From: Neisseria perflava
GTDB taxonomy: Bacteria; Pseudomonadota; Gammaproteobacteria; Burkholderiales; Neisseriaceae
Assembly: GCF_019334725.1 (NCBI RefSeq)
Contig: NZ_CP079818.1
Location: forward strand, 930,001 to 994,000
DNA: 64,000 bases
Direction: 5' to 3'
The notes under the pieces were generated by a model, which searched no databases, was not told where the DNA came from, and worked only from the letters and a program-made list of their open reading frames with translations. Positions 56,915 to 62,989 of this stretch are shown here, piece by piece (position 1 is the first letter of the stretch; every line of letters begins with the position of its first letter). Both the position numbers and the translations under genes were made by a program.

Positions 56915-57202
56915 ATGGATGATTTGATTGCAGCTTTTTTAGGCTATTTATCAGGTAAATATAGCGAAGGGAAAATAAGCAGATTAAAAATATCTCTAAC
57001 GGCAGGAAGTATTTTCTTTGCAGTATTCTTTATTCATGACCTGATAATTTTTATTATTGATGGAAATAAGGAAAATCTTTGGAATTTTATTACTAAGATA
57101 ATGAAAGATTTATTTTTATTTTCCTGTTCTGTTATCTTATTATGCTATTTTTTGTTATTTATTGCCGAAAAAGTTGGGGAAATAATAAATAAAATTAAAT
57201 AA
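56915..57202 (+). CDS. Small two-helix membrane protein (putative immunity protein)
   Basis: A 95-residue AT-rich frame with two hydrophobic helices (LTAGSIFFAVFFIHDLIIFI and LFLFSCSVILLCYFLLFIA) separated by a charged loop. No homology recognised. Its size, membrane location and position directly after a bacteriocin-like precursor are those of a bacteriocin immunity protein; this is inference from context only. Confidence 0.55.
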   Translation: MDDLIAAFLGYLSGKYSEGKISRLKISLTAGSIFFAVFFIHDLIIFIIDGNKENLWNFITKIMKDLFLFSCSVILLCYFLLFIAEKVGEIINKIK

Positions 57203-57386
57203 GATATTTGAATAATAAGCTAATCGATATGGCTATTAAAACAATTTAATCATTTAATTTTAATAATTTTTTAATATTTATCTTGGATTTGAAATACTGC
57301 AATCAGGAGGCTAAAACTTCCATTATAATGGTAAGTATATATTTCATTATTTTAATTTCATCAAAAAACGAAATTCAAGATTATAC

Positions 57387-57509
57387 ATGCCGCCAATAGT
57401 TTTCTTGATTGTTTTGTGTATTTATCTGATATATCAACATCTCTCTATTTTATTTCGAATTTTATTGTTGAGACTTGCATTGAAAATCATACAAGATGAT
57501 GAAAAATAA
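57387..57509 (+). CDS. Very small hydrophobic ORF
   Basis: A 40-codon frame, MPPIVFLIVLCIYLIYQHLS followed by a basic amphipathic end. Its stop overlaps the start of the next gene by 14 bp, which suggests translational coupling. No ribosome binding site of note. Coding status is uncertain; the 57203-57386 stretch before it holds nothing else I can recognise. Confidence 0.3.
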   Translation: MPPIVFLIVLCIYLIYQHLSILFRILLLRLALKIIQDDEK

Positions 57510-57723
57510 ATATATTTTAATAAAAACAGCAATCAGTATAACTGCCATATTTATATTTTATCTTCTAATTCAAGAAAGCAGCGGAAAAACTGAAAAACCA
57601 TCATATTTCTTGATGGCCATGTTTCTAAACTCGCTTTGGTTTGATAAAGAAAATAAAACAGTTATGGCTGCCGTTACGGCAATTATTGCCGCCTACTTTA
57701 TATTTGTCGCACTATCCGATTAA
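57496..57723 (+). CDS. Small two-helix membrane protein (putative immunity protein)
   Basis: A 75-residue frame with N-terminal helix TAISITAIFIFYLLIQES, a polar loop and a C-terminal helix MAAVTAIIAAYFIFVALSD. Two adjacent ATGs (MMKNKYIL) at the start. Unrelated in sequence to the 95-residue protein upstream but of the same type. An intrinsic terminator follows at once. Function inferred only from cassette position. Confidence 0.5.
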   Translation: MMKNKYILIKTAISITAIFIFYLLIQESSGKTEKPSYFLMAMFLNSLWFDKENKTVMAAVTAIIAAYFIFVALSD

Positions 57724-57734
57724 TAAGCAAACAA

Positions 57735-57768
57735 AAAAGGCTGCTTGGAAATTTCAGGCAGCCTTTTA
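57735..57768 (+). terminator. Terminator containing a Simonsiella-type DUS
   Basis: AAAAGGCTGC and GCAGCCTTTT form the stem. On the minus strand the right arm reads AGGCTGCCTGAA (57757-57768), the DUS dialect described for Simonsiella, not that of this genome. Confidence 0.65.
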
Positions 57769-57811
57769 GGAGGATTTTGATGGAACATTATCTCCTCCCC
57801 AAGAATTTGTT

Positions 57812-58115
57812 ATGAAAAAAACAAATCACCGCAGCCATGATGATTCTGACGATGATTGCTCCCGCAATGGCAAACAGCTTCGACAATCAGACATTTGAAA
57901 GCCAAGTGTTCCACACGCAGGCAGATACGCCTATGCAGTTGGCGGAGCTTTCTCAGAAGGAGATGAAGGAGGCTGAAGGGGCCATGGCGCCGTTGGTGGC
58001 ACTTGGGTATTTAACTAGGATAGGTACTTTTGTTGCTGCAAGATATGCTACCCCAGTAGTTCGAGGGCTCATATTTTTTATGGACGCCAATTGGCTAAGA
58101 CTCCAAAATAATTAG
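57812..58115 (+). pseudogene. Effector/bacteriocin-like precursor 2 with an A7 frameshift in the signal peptide
   Basis: The natural start ATG at 57812 is followed by seven A residues; with six, it reads MKKQITAAMMILTMIAPAMA, matching precursor 1. As it stands, translation can only start in frame at the internal ATG 57837 (MMILTMIAPAMANSF), without the positive N-region. The leader LAELSQKEMKEAEGA is intact. Cleavage after Gly-Ala would release a 43-residue cationic, hydrophobic peptide that begins MAPLVALGYLTRIGTFVAA and ends WLRLQNN. The ribosome binding site is weakened (AAGAAT where precursor 1 has AAGGAG). It may be phase-variable, decayed or a sequencing artefact. Confidence 0.65.
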
Positions 58116-58129
58116 AATTTGTTGCGGGC

Positions 58130-58148
58130 TTGGGCAATAATTGCCCAA
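58130..58148 (+). terminator. Short hairpin after effector 2
   Basis: TTGGGCA and TGCCCAA arms around a 5-nt loop, 15 bp past the precursor 2 stop codon; no T run, so weak. Confidence 0.35.
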
Positions 58149-58177
58149 TCATATTGTGTATTTTATGAGGGGTGGTG

Positions 58178-58634
58178 ATGATAATTGAAGTTGAAATTGA
58201 TAGTACTAATAACGAGCAGATTTCTTTTTTAAAAAAATAGCCGTTGGTCAAGCTCTGAAATTATAAGAAAATTTCCAAATAATAAATTATTTTTTTCAAA
58301 AAATACGCTGCATTATAATAATGCGGACAAATTACTGTGCAGGACAGTCATTTTTCCGGAAGGGACGATTCTTTCCTACGAAGAAAATTCCAAAAAATTT
58401 AATTTACAGGTAAAAAATGCACAAAAAAATAATATTAAGTTGCAAGGTGTATATACACCTTCCACCGAACTGGTTCATGTAGTTCATAATCTTTGCCTGT
58501 TAGGAAATGTAGTTCTCCGTATCATAGGAGATAATACTGATTTGAATAATATAGAAAAAATAGAACTTAATTTTGAGAAGTTTGATAAGTATTTTTTTTA
58601 TATCGGAAGATATGGAAATAATGTTTATAAATAA
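58178..58634 (+). pseudogene. Soluble putative immunity protein, frameshifted at an A7 tract
   Basis: An ATG at 58178 starts MIIEVEIDSTNNEQISFLKK and stops at TAG 58238-58240. If the A7 run at 58231-58237 had six residues, the frame would continue through SRWSSSEIIRKFPNN, LLCRTVIFPEGTILSYEEN and GVYTPSTELVHVVHNLCLL to GRYGNNVYK, about 151 residues. The product would be soluble and AT-rich in codon use, with no family recognised. It lies directly after precursor 2. Confidence 0.5.
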
Positions 58635-58644
58635 ATAAACCAAT

Positions 58645-58677
58645 TTCCAACCAAGCCTGCTATCGGTTTGGTTGGAA
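58645..58677 (+). terminator. Hairpin after the broken immunity-like ORF
   Basis: TTCCAACCAA and TTGGTTGGAA pair perfectly over 10 bp with a 13-nt loop. No T run follows. Confidence 0.4.
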
Positions 58678-58695
58678 GTAAGAGGAGGTAAGGTA

Positions 58696-58926
58696 GTGTT
58701 TCCTGTTATTTTCTTTTCGACATTGGGCTGTATTTTAGTATGGATAAAAGATATGCCTAAAATAAAATCAAAAAAAATTTTGGGAATATCCTTATATATT
58801 ATAGGAATAATAAATGTAATAATCGGCTATGTATTAATTAAAAATATATTAGTTTCTGTTTCGGATGAAATTGGAATAAAATATCTTGCAATATATTTAT
58901 CAAATATTTTTTTTGGACAATCCTGA
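58696..58926 (+). CDS. Small membrane protein (putative immunity protein)
   Basis: A 76-residue frame from a GTG at 58696, with AGAGGAGG 7 nt upstream, which decides the start. It has one helix near the N-terminus (FPVIFFSTLGCILVWI), a basic loop, a second helix (LGISLYIIGIINVIIGYVLI) and a third weakly hydrophobic segment. No family recognised. Its 3' end runs into what looks like a foreign coding remnant, so the C-terminus may have been replaced by recombination. Confidence 0.5.
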   Translation: MFPVIFFSTLGCILVWIKDMPKIKSKKILGISLYIIGIINVIIGYVLIKNILVSVSDEIGIKYLAIYLSNIFFGQS

Positions 58927-59035
58927 TGATGGTATTCGTAAAAAGACTGTCTAAGAAGCGGTAAGGGCAGTAGGTCATGGTGCAACATGGTTTGCCCCTA
59001 ATACCTGTTATATCCCTTACTATTTATACTATTAA
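58916..59035 (+). pseudogene. Possible C-terminal remnant of an effector
   Basis: A frame overlapping the end of the membrane protein reads NPDDGIRKKTV, a TAA, then EAVRAVGHGATWFAPNTCYI and PYYLYY before another TAA. The composition is unlike the surrounding low-complexity coding and resembles the soluble end of a toxin-like protein. Evidence is weak: about 38 codons with one internal stop. Confidence 0.25.
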
Positions 59036-59042
59036 GAATAAT

Positions 59043-59088
59043 TATGTAAGAGGTCGTCTGAAAGCTTTTTCAGACGACCTCTTACATA
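59043..59088. repeat. Long inverted repeat built on mucosa-type DUS
   Basis: TATGTAAGAGGTCGTCTGAA plus one A pairs perfectly with its inverted copy around a 4-nt GCTT loop, a 21-bp stem. Each arm contains AGGTCGTCTGAA, the DUS dialect of the N. mucosa/N. sicca group. It ends 8 bp before the GAAGG ribosome binding site of the C39 peptidase gene; lacking a T run, it may act on mRNA stability or translation rather than termination. Confidence 0.8.
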
Positions 59089-59105
59089 TATCTTTAGAAG
59101 GTATG

Positions 59106-59759
59106 ATGATATTAAAACGTATTTGTCTGTCAGTGCCGATTGCCGTTTCTTTATCCGGTCTTCTGAATGCTGCACCTATGTTTAACGATAATCCTGTTGT
59201 TTACGGAAAAATCAAAGTGCAAAGTTGGAAAGAGAGGCGCGATTTCAATATTGTAAAACAGGATTTGGATTTTTCCTGCGGGGCGGCTTCGGTGGCGACG
59301 CTTTTGAACAATTTTTACGGGCAAAAGCTGACGGAGGAAGAAGTGTTGAAAAAACTGGATAAGGAGCAAATGCGCGCGTCGTTTGAGGATATGCAGCGCA
59401 TCATGCCCGATTTGGGTTTTGAGGCGAAAGGCTATGCCCTGTCTTTCGAGCAGCTCGCGAAGTTGAAAATCCCCGTCATCGTGTATTTGAAATACCGCAA
59501 GGACGATCATTTTTCGGTATTGCGCGGTATAGACGGCAATACGGTTTTGCTTGCCGACCCGTCGCTGGGTCATGTTTCCATGAGCAGGGCGCAGTTTTTG
59601 GATGCTTGGAAAACTCGTGAGGGAAATTTGGCAGGTAAGATTTTGGCTGTTGTACCGAAAAAAGCGGAGACGATTTCAAATAAATTGTTTTTTACACATC
59701 ATCCCAAGCGGCAGACGGAATTTGCAGTCAAACAAATCAGGCTACGGCGTGTAGAGTGA
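59106..59759 (+). CDS. Stand-alone periplasmic C39-family (double-glycine) peptidase
   Basis: A 217-residue protein with a signal peptide (to about residue 22, LLNA-APMF) and one peptidase C39 domain. Gln 52 (oxyanion), Cys 58 in QDLDFSCGAASVATLLNNF, His 135 in RKDDHFSVLRGID and Asp 151 in LADPSLG make a complete catalytic set. Unlike classical bacteriocin exporters it has no membrane or ATPase domains, so cleavage would take place in the periplasm. The nearby precursors with Gly-Ala leaders are the obvious substrates. Of two tandem ATGs (59103, 59106), the second has better spacing from GAAGG. GC content is higher than in the cassettes. Confidence 0.85.
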   Translation: MILKRICLSVPIAVSLSGLLNAAPMFNDNPVVYGKIKVQSWKERRDFNIVKQDLDFSCGAASVATLLNNFYGQKLTEEEVLKKLDKEQMRASFEDMQRIMPDLGFEAKGYALSFEQLAKLKIPVIVYLKYRKDDHFSVLRGIDGNTVLLADPSLGHVSMSRAQFLDAWKTREGNLAGKILAVVPKKAETISNKLFFTHHPKRQTEFAVKQIRLRRVE

Positions 59760-59762
59760 GTC

Positions 59763-59795
59763 AAAGGCCGTCTGAAAACTTTTTCAGACGGCCTT
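59763..59795 (+). terminator. DUS-pair terminator of the C39 peptidase gene
   Basis: AAAGGCCGTCTGAAAA and TTTTCAGACGGCCTT arms in the resident AG dialect, directly after the stop codon. Confidence 0.8.
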
Positions 59796-59835
59796 ATATA
59801 TTGCGCCCTATCGCAGGGGCATTTTTAACATAACT

Positions 59836-59863
59836 AAAGCCCCTTTAACAAAGGGGCTTTTTT
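59836..59863 (+). terminator. Perfect hairpin at the phage left end
   Basis: AAAGCCCCTTT and AAAGGGGCTTT pair over 11 bp with a 3-nt loop, followed by TTT. In a circular phage genome it would separate transcription units. The right arm AAAGGGG also sits at ribosome-binding distance from the following ATG. Confidence 0.8.
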
Positions 59864-60082
59864 ATGTGCATCGTCTTCTACACAGTAAATCCAGAACCTC
59901 CAACATTCCCAAAATCTTTCATTGTGCGCATCTTCAAAGATGACGAACAACGAACACAATGTCTTAAAACAATCAACATCCCTATTTCTTCTCCAGATCA
60001 CCTTTTTCATGCACAAAACGCAGCAAACGAATATGGCCGTTTATATGTAAGTGGAATCATGAGTAAGGAGAATTTCCAATGA
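59864..60082 (+). CDS. Small phage ORF upstream of the replication gene
   Basis: A 72-residue protein starting MCIVFYTVNPEPPTFPKSF, with no signal or membrane segment; ends GIMSKENFQ, overlapping the start of the replication gene by four bases (ATGA), so the two are translationally coupled. No function recognised; the position suggests a regulatory or replication accessory role. Confidence 0.6.
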   Translation: MCIVFYTVNPEPPTFPKSFIVRIFKDDEQRTQCLKTINIPISSPDHLFHAQNAANEYGRLYVSGIMSKENFQ

Positions 60083-61404
60083 AAAACGAACTGAACACAA
60101 AAGCGCGTATAGCCGCCTTTGGCGGTGGCAGCGCAAGCGACACGCCAAAGGCGGATTCACGCGCGCCGATGGCGCCCCCCTTATCTAACAGGGGGGGAGC
60201 AGAAACCGAAGCGGCTTCATGTACCGAACAGGAAACCTTTGAGAAATACACCACGTTTCTTACTGATTCAAAAGGCCGTCTTATTGAAGTTCCTTTGCGT
60301 CGTGGCAAAGCAAATTCCGCATTCATCGACCAAATCAGTTTTTCAATCCACGAAGATACTTTTTCCCTGCTCGCCGGTTATCCATTGGTTGCCGATGATG
60401 AATACATCGTCCGCGCATCTATGGTTCTGGCCGATATTTTTGGTTTCGGTATTACCGAAAAAGCCAAGCATTCAGGCGGTCGTTTTTATGATTCCTGCTG
60501 GTTGATGGGTACAGACAATGCCCAATATGGCCGCGTCCATTTCGGTGGTCAAAACAATACCATGCTGATTGAAGTCACGGCCACGGGTTGCAATGCAGCA
60601 TCTGATGGTTGGGAATCAAGACTTTATAACTTCATCATACAGGCTGTACGTCCCAAAATTACCCGTATCGACATTGCCAAAGATTTTTTTCAAGGCGAAT
60701 ACACGCCCGAGCAGGCCAAATCCGACCGCCTCGCAGGTAAGTTCACCAATCATCACATGATGCCTGATGGCGAATCGGTCGGTACGGATTGGGAATCAAA
60801 CAACGGCAAGGGAAAAACCTATTACGTCGGTTCCCGTGAATCATCTAAATACGTTCGCGTTTACGAAAAAGGCAAGCAACTTGGCGACAAAGAAAGCCAG
60901 TGGGTGCGTTTTGAAATCGAATTCAAAGCCAAGGATATTGTGATTCCGTTCGAAGTATTGACAGTTCCGGGCGAATACTTCGGCGGTGCATACCCTGTAT
61001 GCGCCCAATTCCAAGAGAAAGCCGAACGCATTGAAGCAGTGAAAAAGAATCTCGAATTGACCTTTGAACGCTGCATCGAAGTAGCGAAAAACCAAGTCGG
61101 CCGTGCCATCAATGCCGCGAAATCCATGTTTCCGCAAAAAGATCGCTCGGAAATCTTAGCCATGTTTGAAGCCGATCATGACTTATTGCCCAAACGCTTA
61201 AGCCTTGAAGTGTATTCATGTACCGAAAACCACGCACCGGCCATACACGATAAGCCCGAAGGCAGTTTATGGCTTAACGAATCCGCCCAAGTTTTACTTG
61301 AAATGGCCATTGAACAAAAAAACAAAATGACGAAGCTCATTGAGGCCAAGCGTGAACAAGATTATTTGAATCTGATGTATGACCGATATGCATGTAGATT
61401 TTAA
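60079..61404 (+). CDS. Filamentous phage replication initiation protein
   Basis: A 441-residue rolling-circle-type initiator of the replication initiation factor family (RstA/gene II-like). Typical segments are FIDQISFSIHEDTFS, RPKITRIDIAKDFFQGEYT, YYVGSRESSKYVRVYEKGKQ and WVRFEIEFKAKD. Residues about 12-50 (AFGGGSASDTPKADSRAPMA and following) are low-complexity because the DNA there carries two strong hairpins. It would nick the phage origin and start plus-strand synthesis. AAGGAG lies 9 nt upstream of the ATG. Confidence 0.88.
   Translation: MKNELNTKARIAAFGGGSASDTPKADSRAPMAPPLSNRGGAETEAASCTEQETFEKYTTFLTDSKGRLIEVPLRRGKANSAFIDQISFSIHEDTFSLLAGYPLVADDEYIVRASMVLADIFGFGITEKAKHSGGRFYDSCWLMGTDNAQYGRVHFGGQNNTMLIEVTATGCNAASDGWESRLYNFIIQAVRPKITRIDIAKDFFQGEYTPEQAKSDRLAGKFTNHHMMPDGESVGTDWESNNGKGKTYYVGSRESSKYVRVYEKGKQLGDKESQWVRFEIEFKAKDIVIPFEVLTVPGEYFGGAYPVCAQFQEKAERIEAVKKNLELTFERCIEVAKNQVGRAINAAKSMFPQKDRSEILAMFEADHDLLPKRLSLEVYSCTENHAPAIHDKPEGSLWLNESAQVLLEMAIEQKNKMTKLIEAKREQDYLNLMYDRYACRF
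60113..60197 (+). repeat. Two strong hairpins inside the replication gene (candidate origin)
   Basis: CCGCCTTTGGCG at 60113-60124 is inverted at 60143-60154, and each arm is itself nearly palindromic. A second stem follows: CCCCCC (60175-60180) and GGGGGGG (60191-60197) around TTATCTAACA. Such paired stem-loops are typical of phage plus-strand origins or packaging signals. Placement within the initiator gene is seen directly; the origin role is inferred. Confidence 0.5.
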
Positions 61405-61457
61405 AAGGCAAAACGCTGCCGCCTTCAAGTGCAGTGTATTCGATAAGGAAACACATC

Positions 61458-61754
61458 ATGCAAATGCAAATTCAAGGCCAAATCATGGGCGTTAAACGCT
61501 TTAACGGCCAAATTGACGGCAAAACTTTTGATTATTGCCGCGTTATCGTGTCTACACCGCTGGATAGCAGCCAAGGCAACGCATTAGGTAGTTCGGCTAC
61601 CGAATACGATTATGGCGGCTCCGTTAACTTCGAACAGTTCAAAAGCATTTCATTCCCATTCGAAGCTGCTTTAACGGTTGAACTCGTTACCAACGGTAAA
61701 AGCCAGAAACTGAAAATTCTCGGCTTCCAGCCCAAATCACCAAACAAAGGCTAA
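61458..61754 (+). CDS. Phage single-stranded DNA-binding protein (gpV-like)
   Basis: A 98-residue protein starting MQMQIQGQIMGVKRFNGQID, preceded by AAGGAA. Beta-rich composition, size and location directly after the replication initiator match the gene V-type ssDNA-binding protein that coats the phage strand before secretion. The open frame extends eight codons further upstream without a ribosome binding site. Confidence 0.75.
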   Translation: MQMQIQGQIMGVKRFNGQIDGKTFDYCRVIVSTPLDSSQGNALGSSATEYDYGGSVNFEQFKSISFPFEAALTVELVTNGKSQKLKILGFQPKSPNKG

Positions 61755-61757
61755 AAC

Positions 61758-61955
61758 ATGACAATTACCCGCGTTTACATTGTTCAGTCACGGGAAACGG
61801 GCGACTTCCTTTATCCGTCTGATACGGGTGATGTGGGTCATACACCGTTTGTCAATGAAGCCGGTTATTTCTACGACCGAAACGAAGCGGTAGAAACCGC
61901 TTTATCCGAAATCGGTGAAAACTTTATTGTCTTCAGCTTTTTATCAGAATTTTAA
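61758..61955 (+). CDS. Small phage protein of unknown function
   Basis: A 65-residue acidic protein (MTITRVYIVQSRETGDFLYP), three bases after the ssDNA-binding protein gene. The ATG is three bases past the previous stop, suggesting coupled translation. No membrane segment. Similar small ORFs occupy this slot in Nf-type phages. Confidence 0.6.
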   Translation: MTITRVYIVQSRETGDFLYPSDTGDVGHTPFVNEAGYFYDRNEAVETALSEIGENFIVFSFLSEF

Positions 61956-62034
61956 AAATTCAGGCTACAGGTGCGGTCTGAATAATAGCAAAAGCACCTA
62001 TTCAATTTTGTTTAACTCACTAAAGGAAAACATC

Positions 62035-62253
62035 ATGAAATTGATGAACACTTGCCGTAAATACGGCGTAAAACTGGCCGTTGTTGCCGCTGCTCCTCTG
62101 GCTTTTGCTACACAAGCCTATGCCGCTTTGCCAGAAGAAGCAAAAACAGGTATTGAATCTGCCAAAGCAGACGGCCTTGAAGCTGGTTGGCTGGTAGTCG
62201 GCGTATTTGCCGCTTTGTTCGTAATTGCCATCGTGAAACGCTTGTTGCGCTAA
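62035..62253 (+). CDS. Major coat protein (pVIII-like)
   Basis: A 72-residue precursor: signal peptide to AYA-ALPEE (about residue 30), a short amphipathic acidic segment, one membrane helix (GWLVVGVFAALFVIAIV) and a basic KRLLR end. This is the standard layout of a filamentous major coat protein, inserted in the inner membrane before assembly. AAAGGAAA lies 6-8 nt upstream of the ATG at 62035. Confidence 0.88.
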   Translation: MKLMNTCRKYGVKLAVVAAAPLAFATQAYAALPEEAKTGIESAKADGLEAGWLVVGVFAALFVIAIVKRLLR

Positions 62254-62265
62254 TAGGTAATTAAG

Positions 62266-62541
62266 ATGTACTACCAAGTCGGGAATAAATGTCTTGAGCA
62301 AAGCCAAGCTGAAAACGTCTATTTCAGCTTGGTAGTACCTCAAATTACCCAAGACGGCAAAATCATCAAACCTGAGTACAACGGCACAGTATGGAAACTG
62401 AACGGACAGACAATTAAAGCCGATTTGCCCAAATGCGATCCAAGTGACAATCTGAAAAGCGGTTTGGAAACAGGCTGGCTTTTATTCGGCGTGATGGCGG
62501 CTGTGTATTTTGTATCCATTTTAAAAAGGGTTCTCAAATGA
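62266..62541 (+). CDS. Minor coat-like membrane protein
   Basis: A 91-residue protein whose polar N-terminal two thirds (MYYQVGNKCLEQSQAENVYF onward, two Cys) are followed by LETGWLLFGVMAAVYFVSIL-KRVLK. That C-terminus closely resembles the major coat protein's LEAGWLVVGVFAALFVIAIV-KRLLR. No signal peptide. Probably a virion tip or assembly protein that shares the coat's membrane anchor. Confidence 0.7.
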   Translation: MYYQVGNKCLEQSQAENVYFSLVVPQITQDGKIIKPEYNGTVWKLNGQTIKADLPKCDPSDNLKSGLETGWLLFGVMAAVYFVSILKRVLK

Positions 62542-62609
62542 TGGATTACTATTTTTACTTGGGGCTGGTCGTACCTGTTTTGATAGGGGCGATTTTATTT
62601 AAGGATTGA
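62538..62609 (+). CDS. Tiny hydrophobic phage protein (pVII/pIX-like)
   Basis: A 23-codon frame, MMDYYFYLGLVVPVLIGAIL followed by FKD. Its ATG overlaps the previous stop codon (ATGA), indicating translational coupling. Size and single-helix make-up match pVII/pIX-type tip proteins of filamentous phages. Confidence 0.55.
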   Translation: MMDYYFYLGLVVPVLIGAILFKD

Positions 62610-62668
62610 TACCCTATTCGGGTAATGGCAAAATCTAACTTTCAGCAATCATTACGAAAGTTAGTATT

Positions 62669-62989
62669 ATGTTTTATATTTCAGAAGAAGAATTGAGATT
62701 TAAAAAAGATACGAATCCCAATTATTCAAATGAAAAATTGTGTCATGTGTTTATGACTGAATTATTCAATTTGAAAAATTTGTATCCGTTCCATAATTTT
62801 ATTGAGATTGCGAAAAACGCAATGCAATATTATTTGAACAGAAGTTACTTAAATGAAGTAATTGTATTTTTTGAAGACCATTCAATTCTGAAGGTGGATT
62901 TCACAGAAGACGGATTCGGATGGTCTGAACATTATGATGAGGATATTACAACGGCTTTTTATTACGGTCGTTATACTTTTAGGTTGTAA
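62669..62989 (+). CDS. Unknown protein between the coat genes and the TspB-like gene
   Basis: A 106-residue soluble, AT-rich frame (MFYISEEELRFKKDTNPNYS ... EDITTAFYYGRYTFRL) rich in aromatic and acidic residues. No family recognised. It overlaps the start of the TspB-like gene by about 53 bp. It may be a phage moron gene. Confidence 0.5.
   Translation: MFYISEEELRFKKDTNPNYSNEKLCHVFMTELFNLKNLYPFHNFIEIAKNAMQYYLNRSYLNEVIVFFEDHSILKVDFTEDGFGWSEHYDEDITTAFYYGRYTFRL

Noticed and set aside
56405..58640. Frameshifts treated as certain gene inactivation
   Set aside because: Three of the lesions are single-base changes in homopolymers (G4, A7, A7), which can also be sequencing or assembly errors, so they are reported with moderate confidence only.
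59796..59863. dRS3 or dif attachment site at the prophage left end
   Set aside because: No ATTCCC-N8-GGGAAT repeat and no convincing XerCD dif sequence could be recognised, so no attachment site is called.
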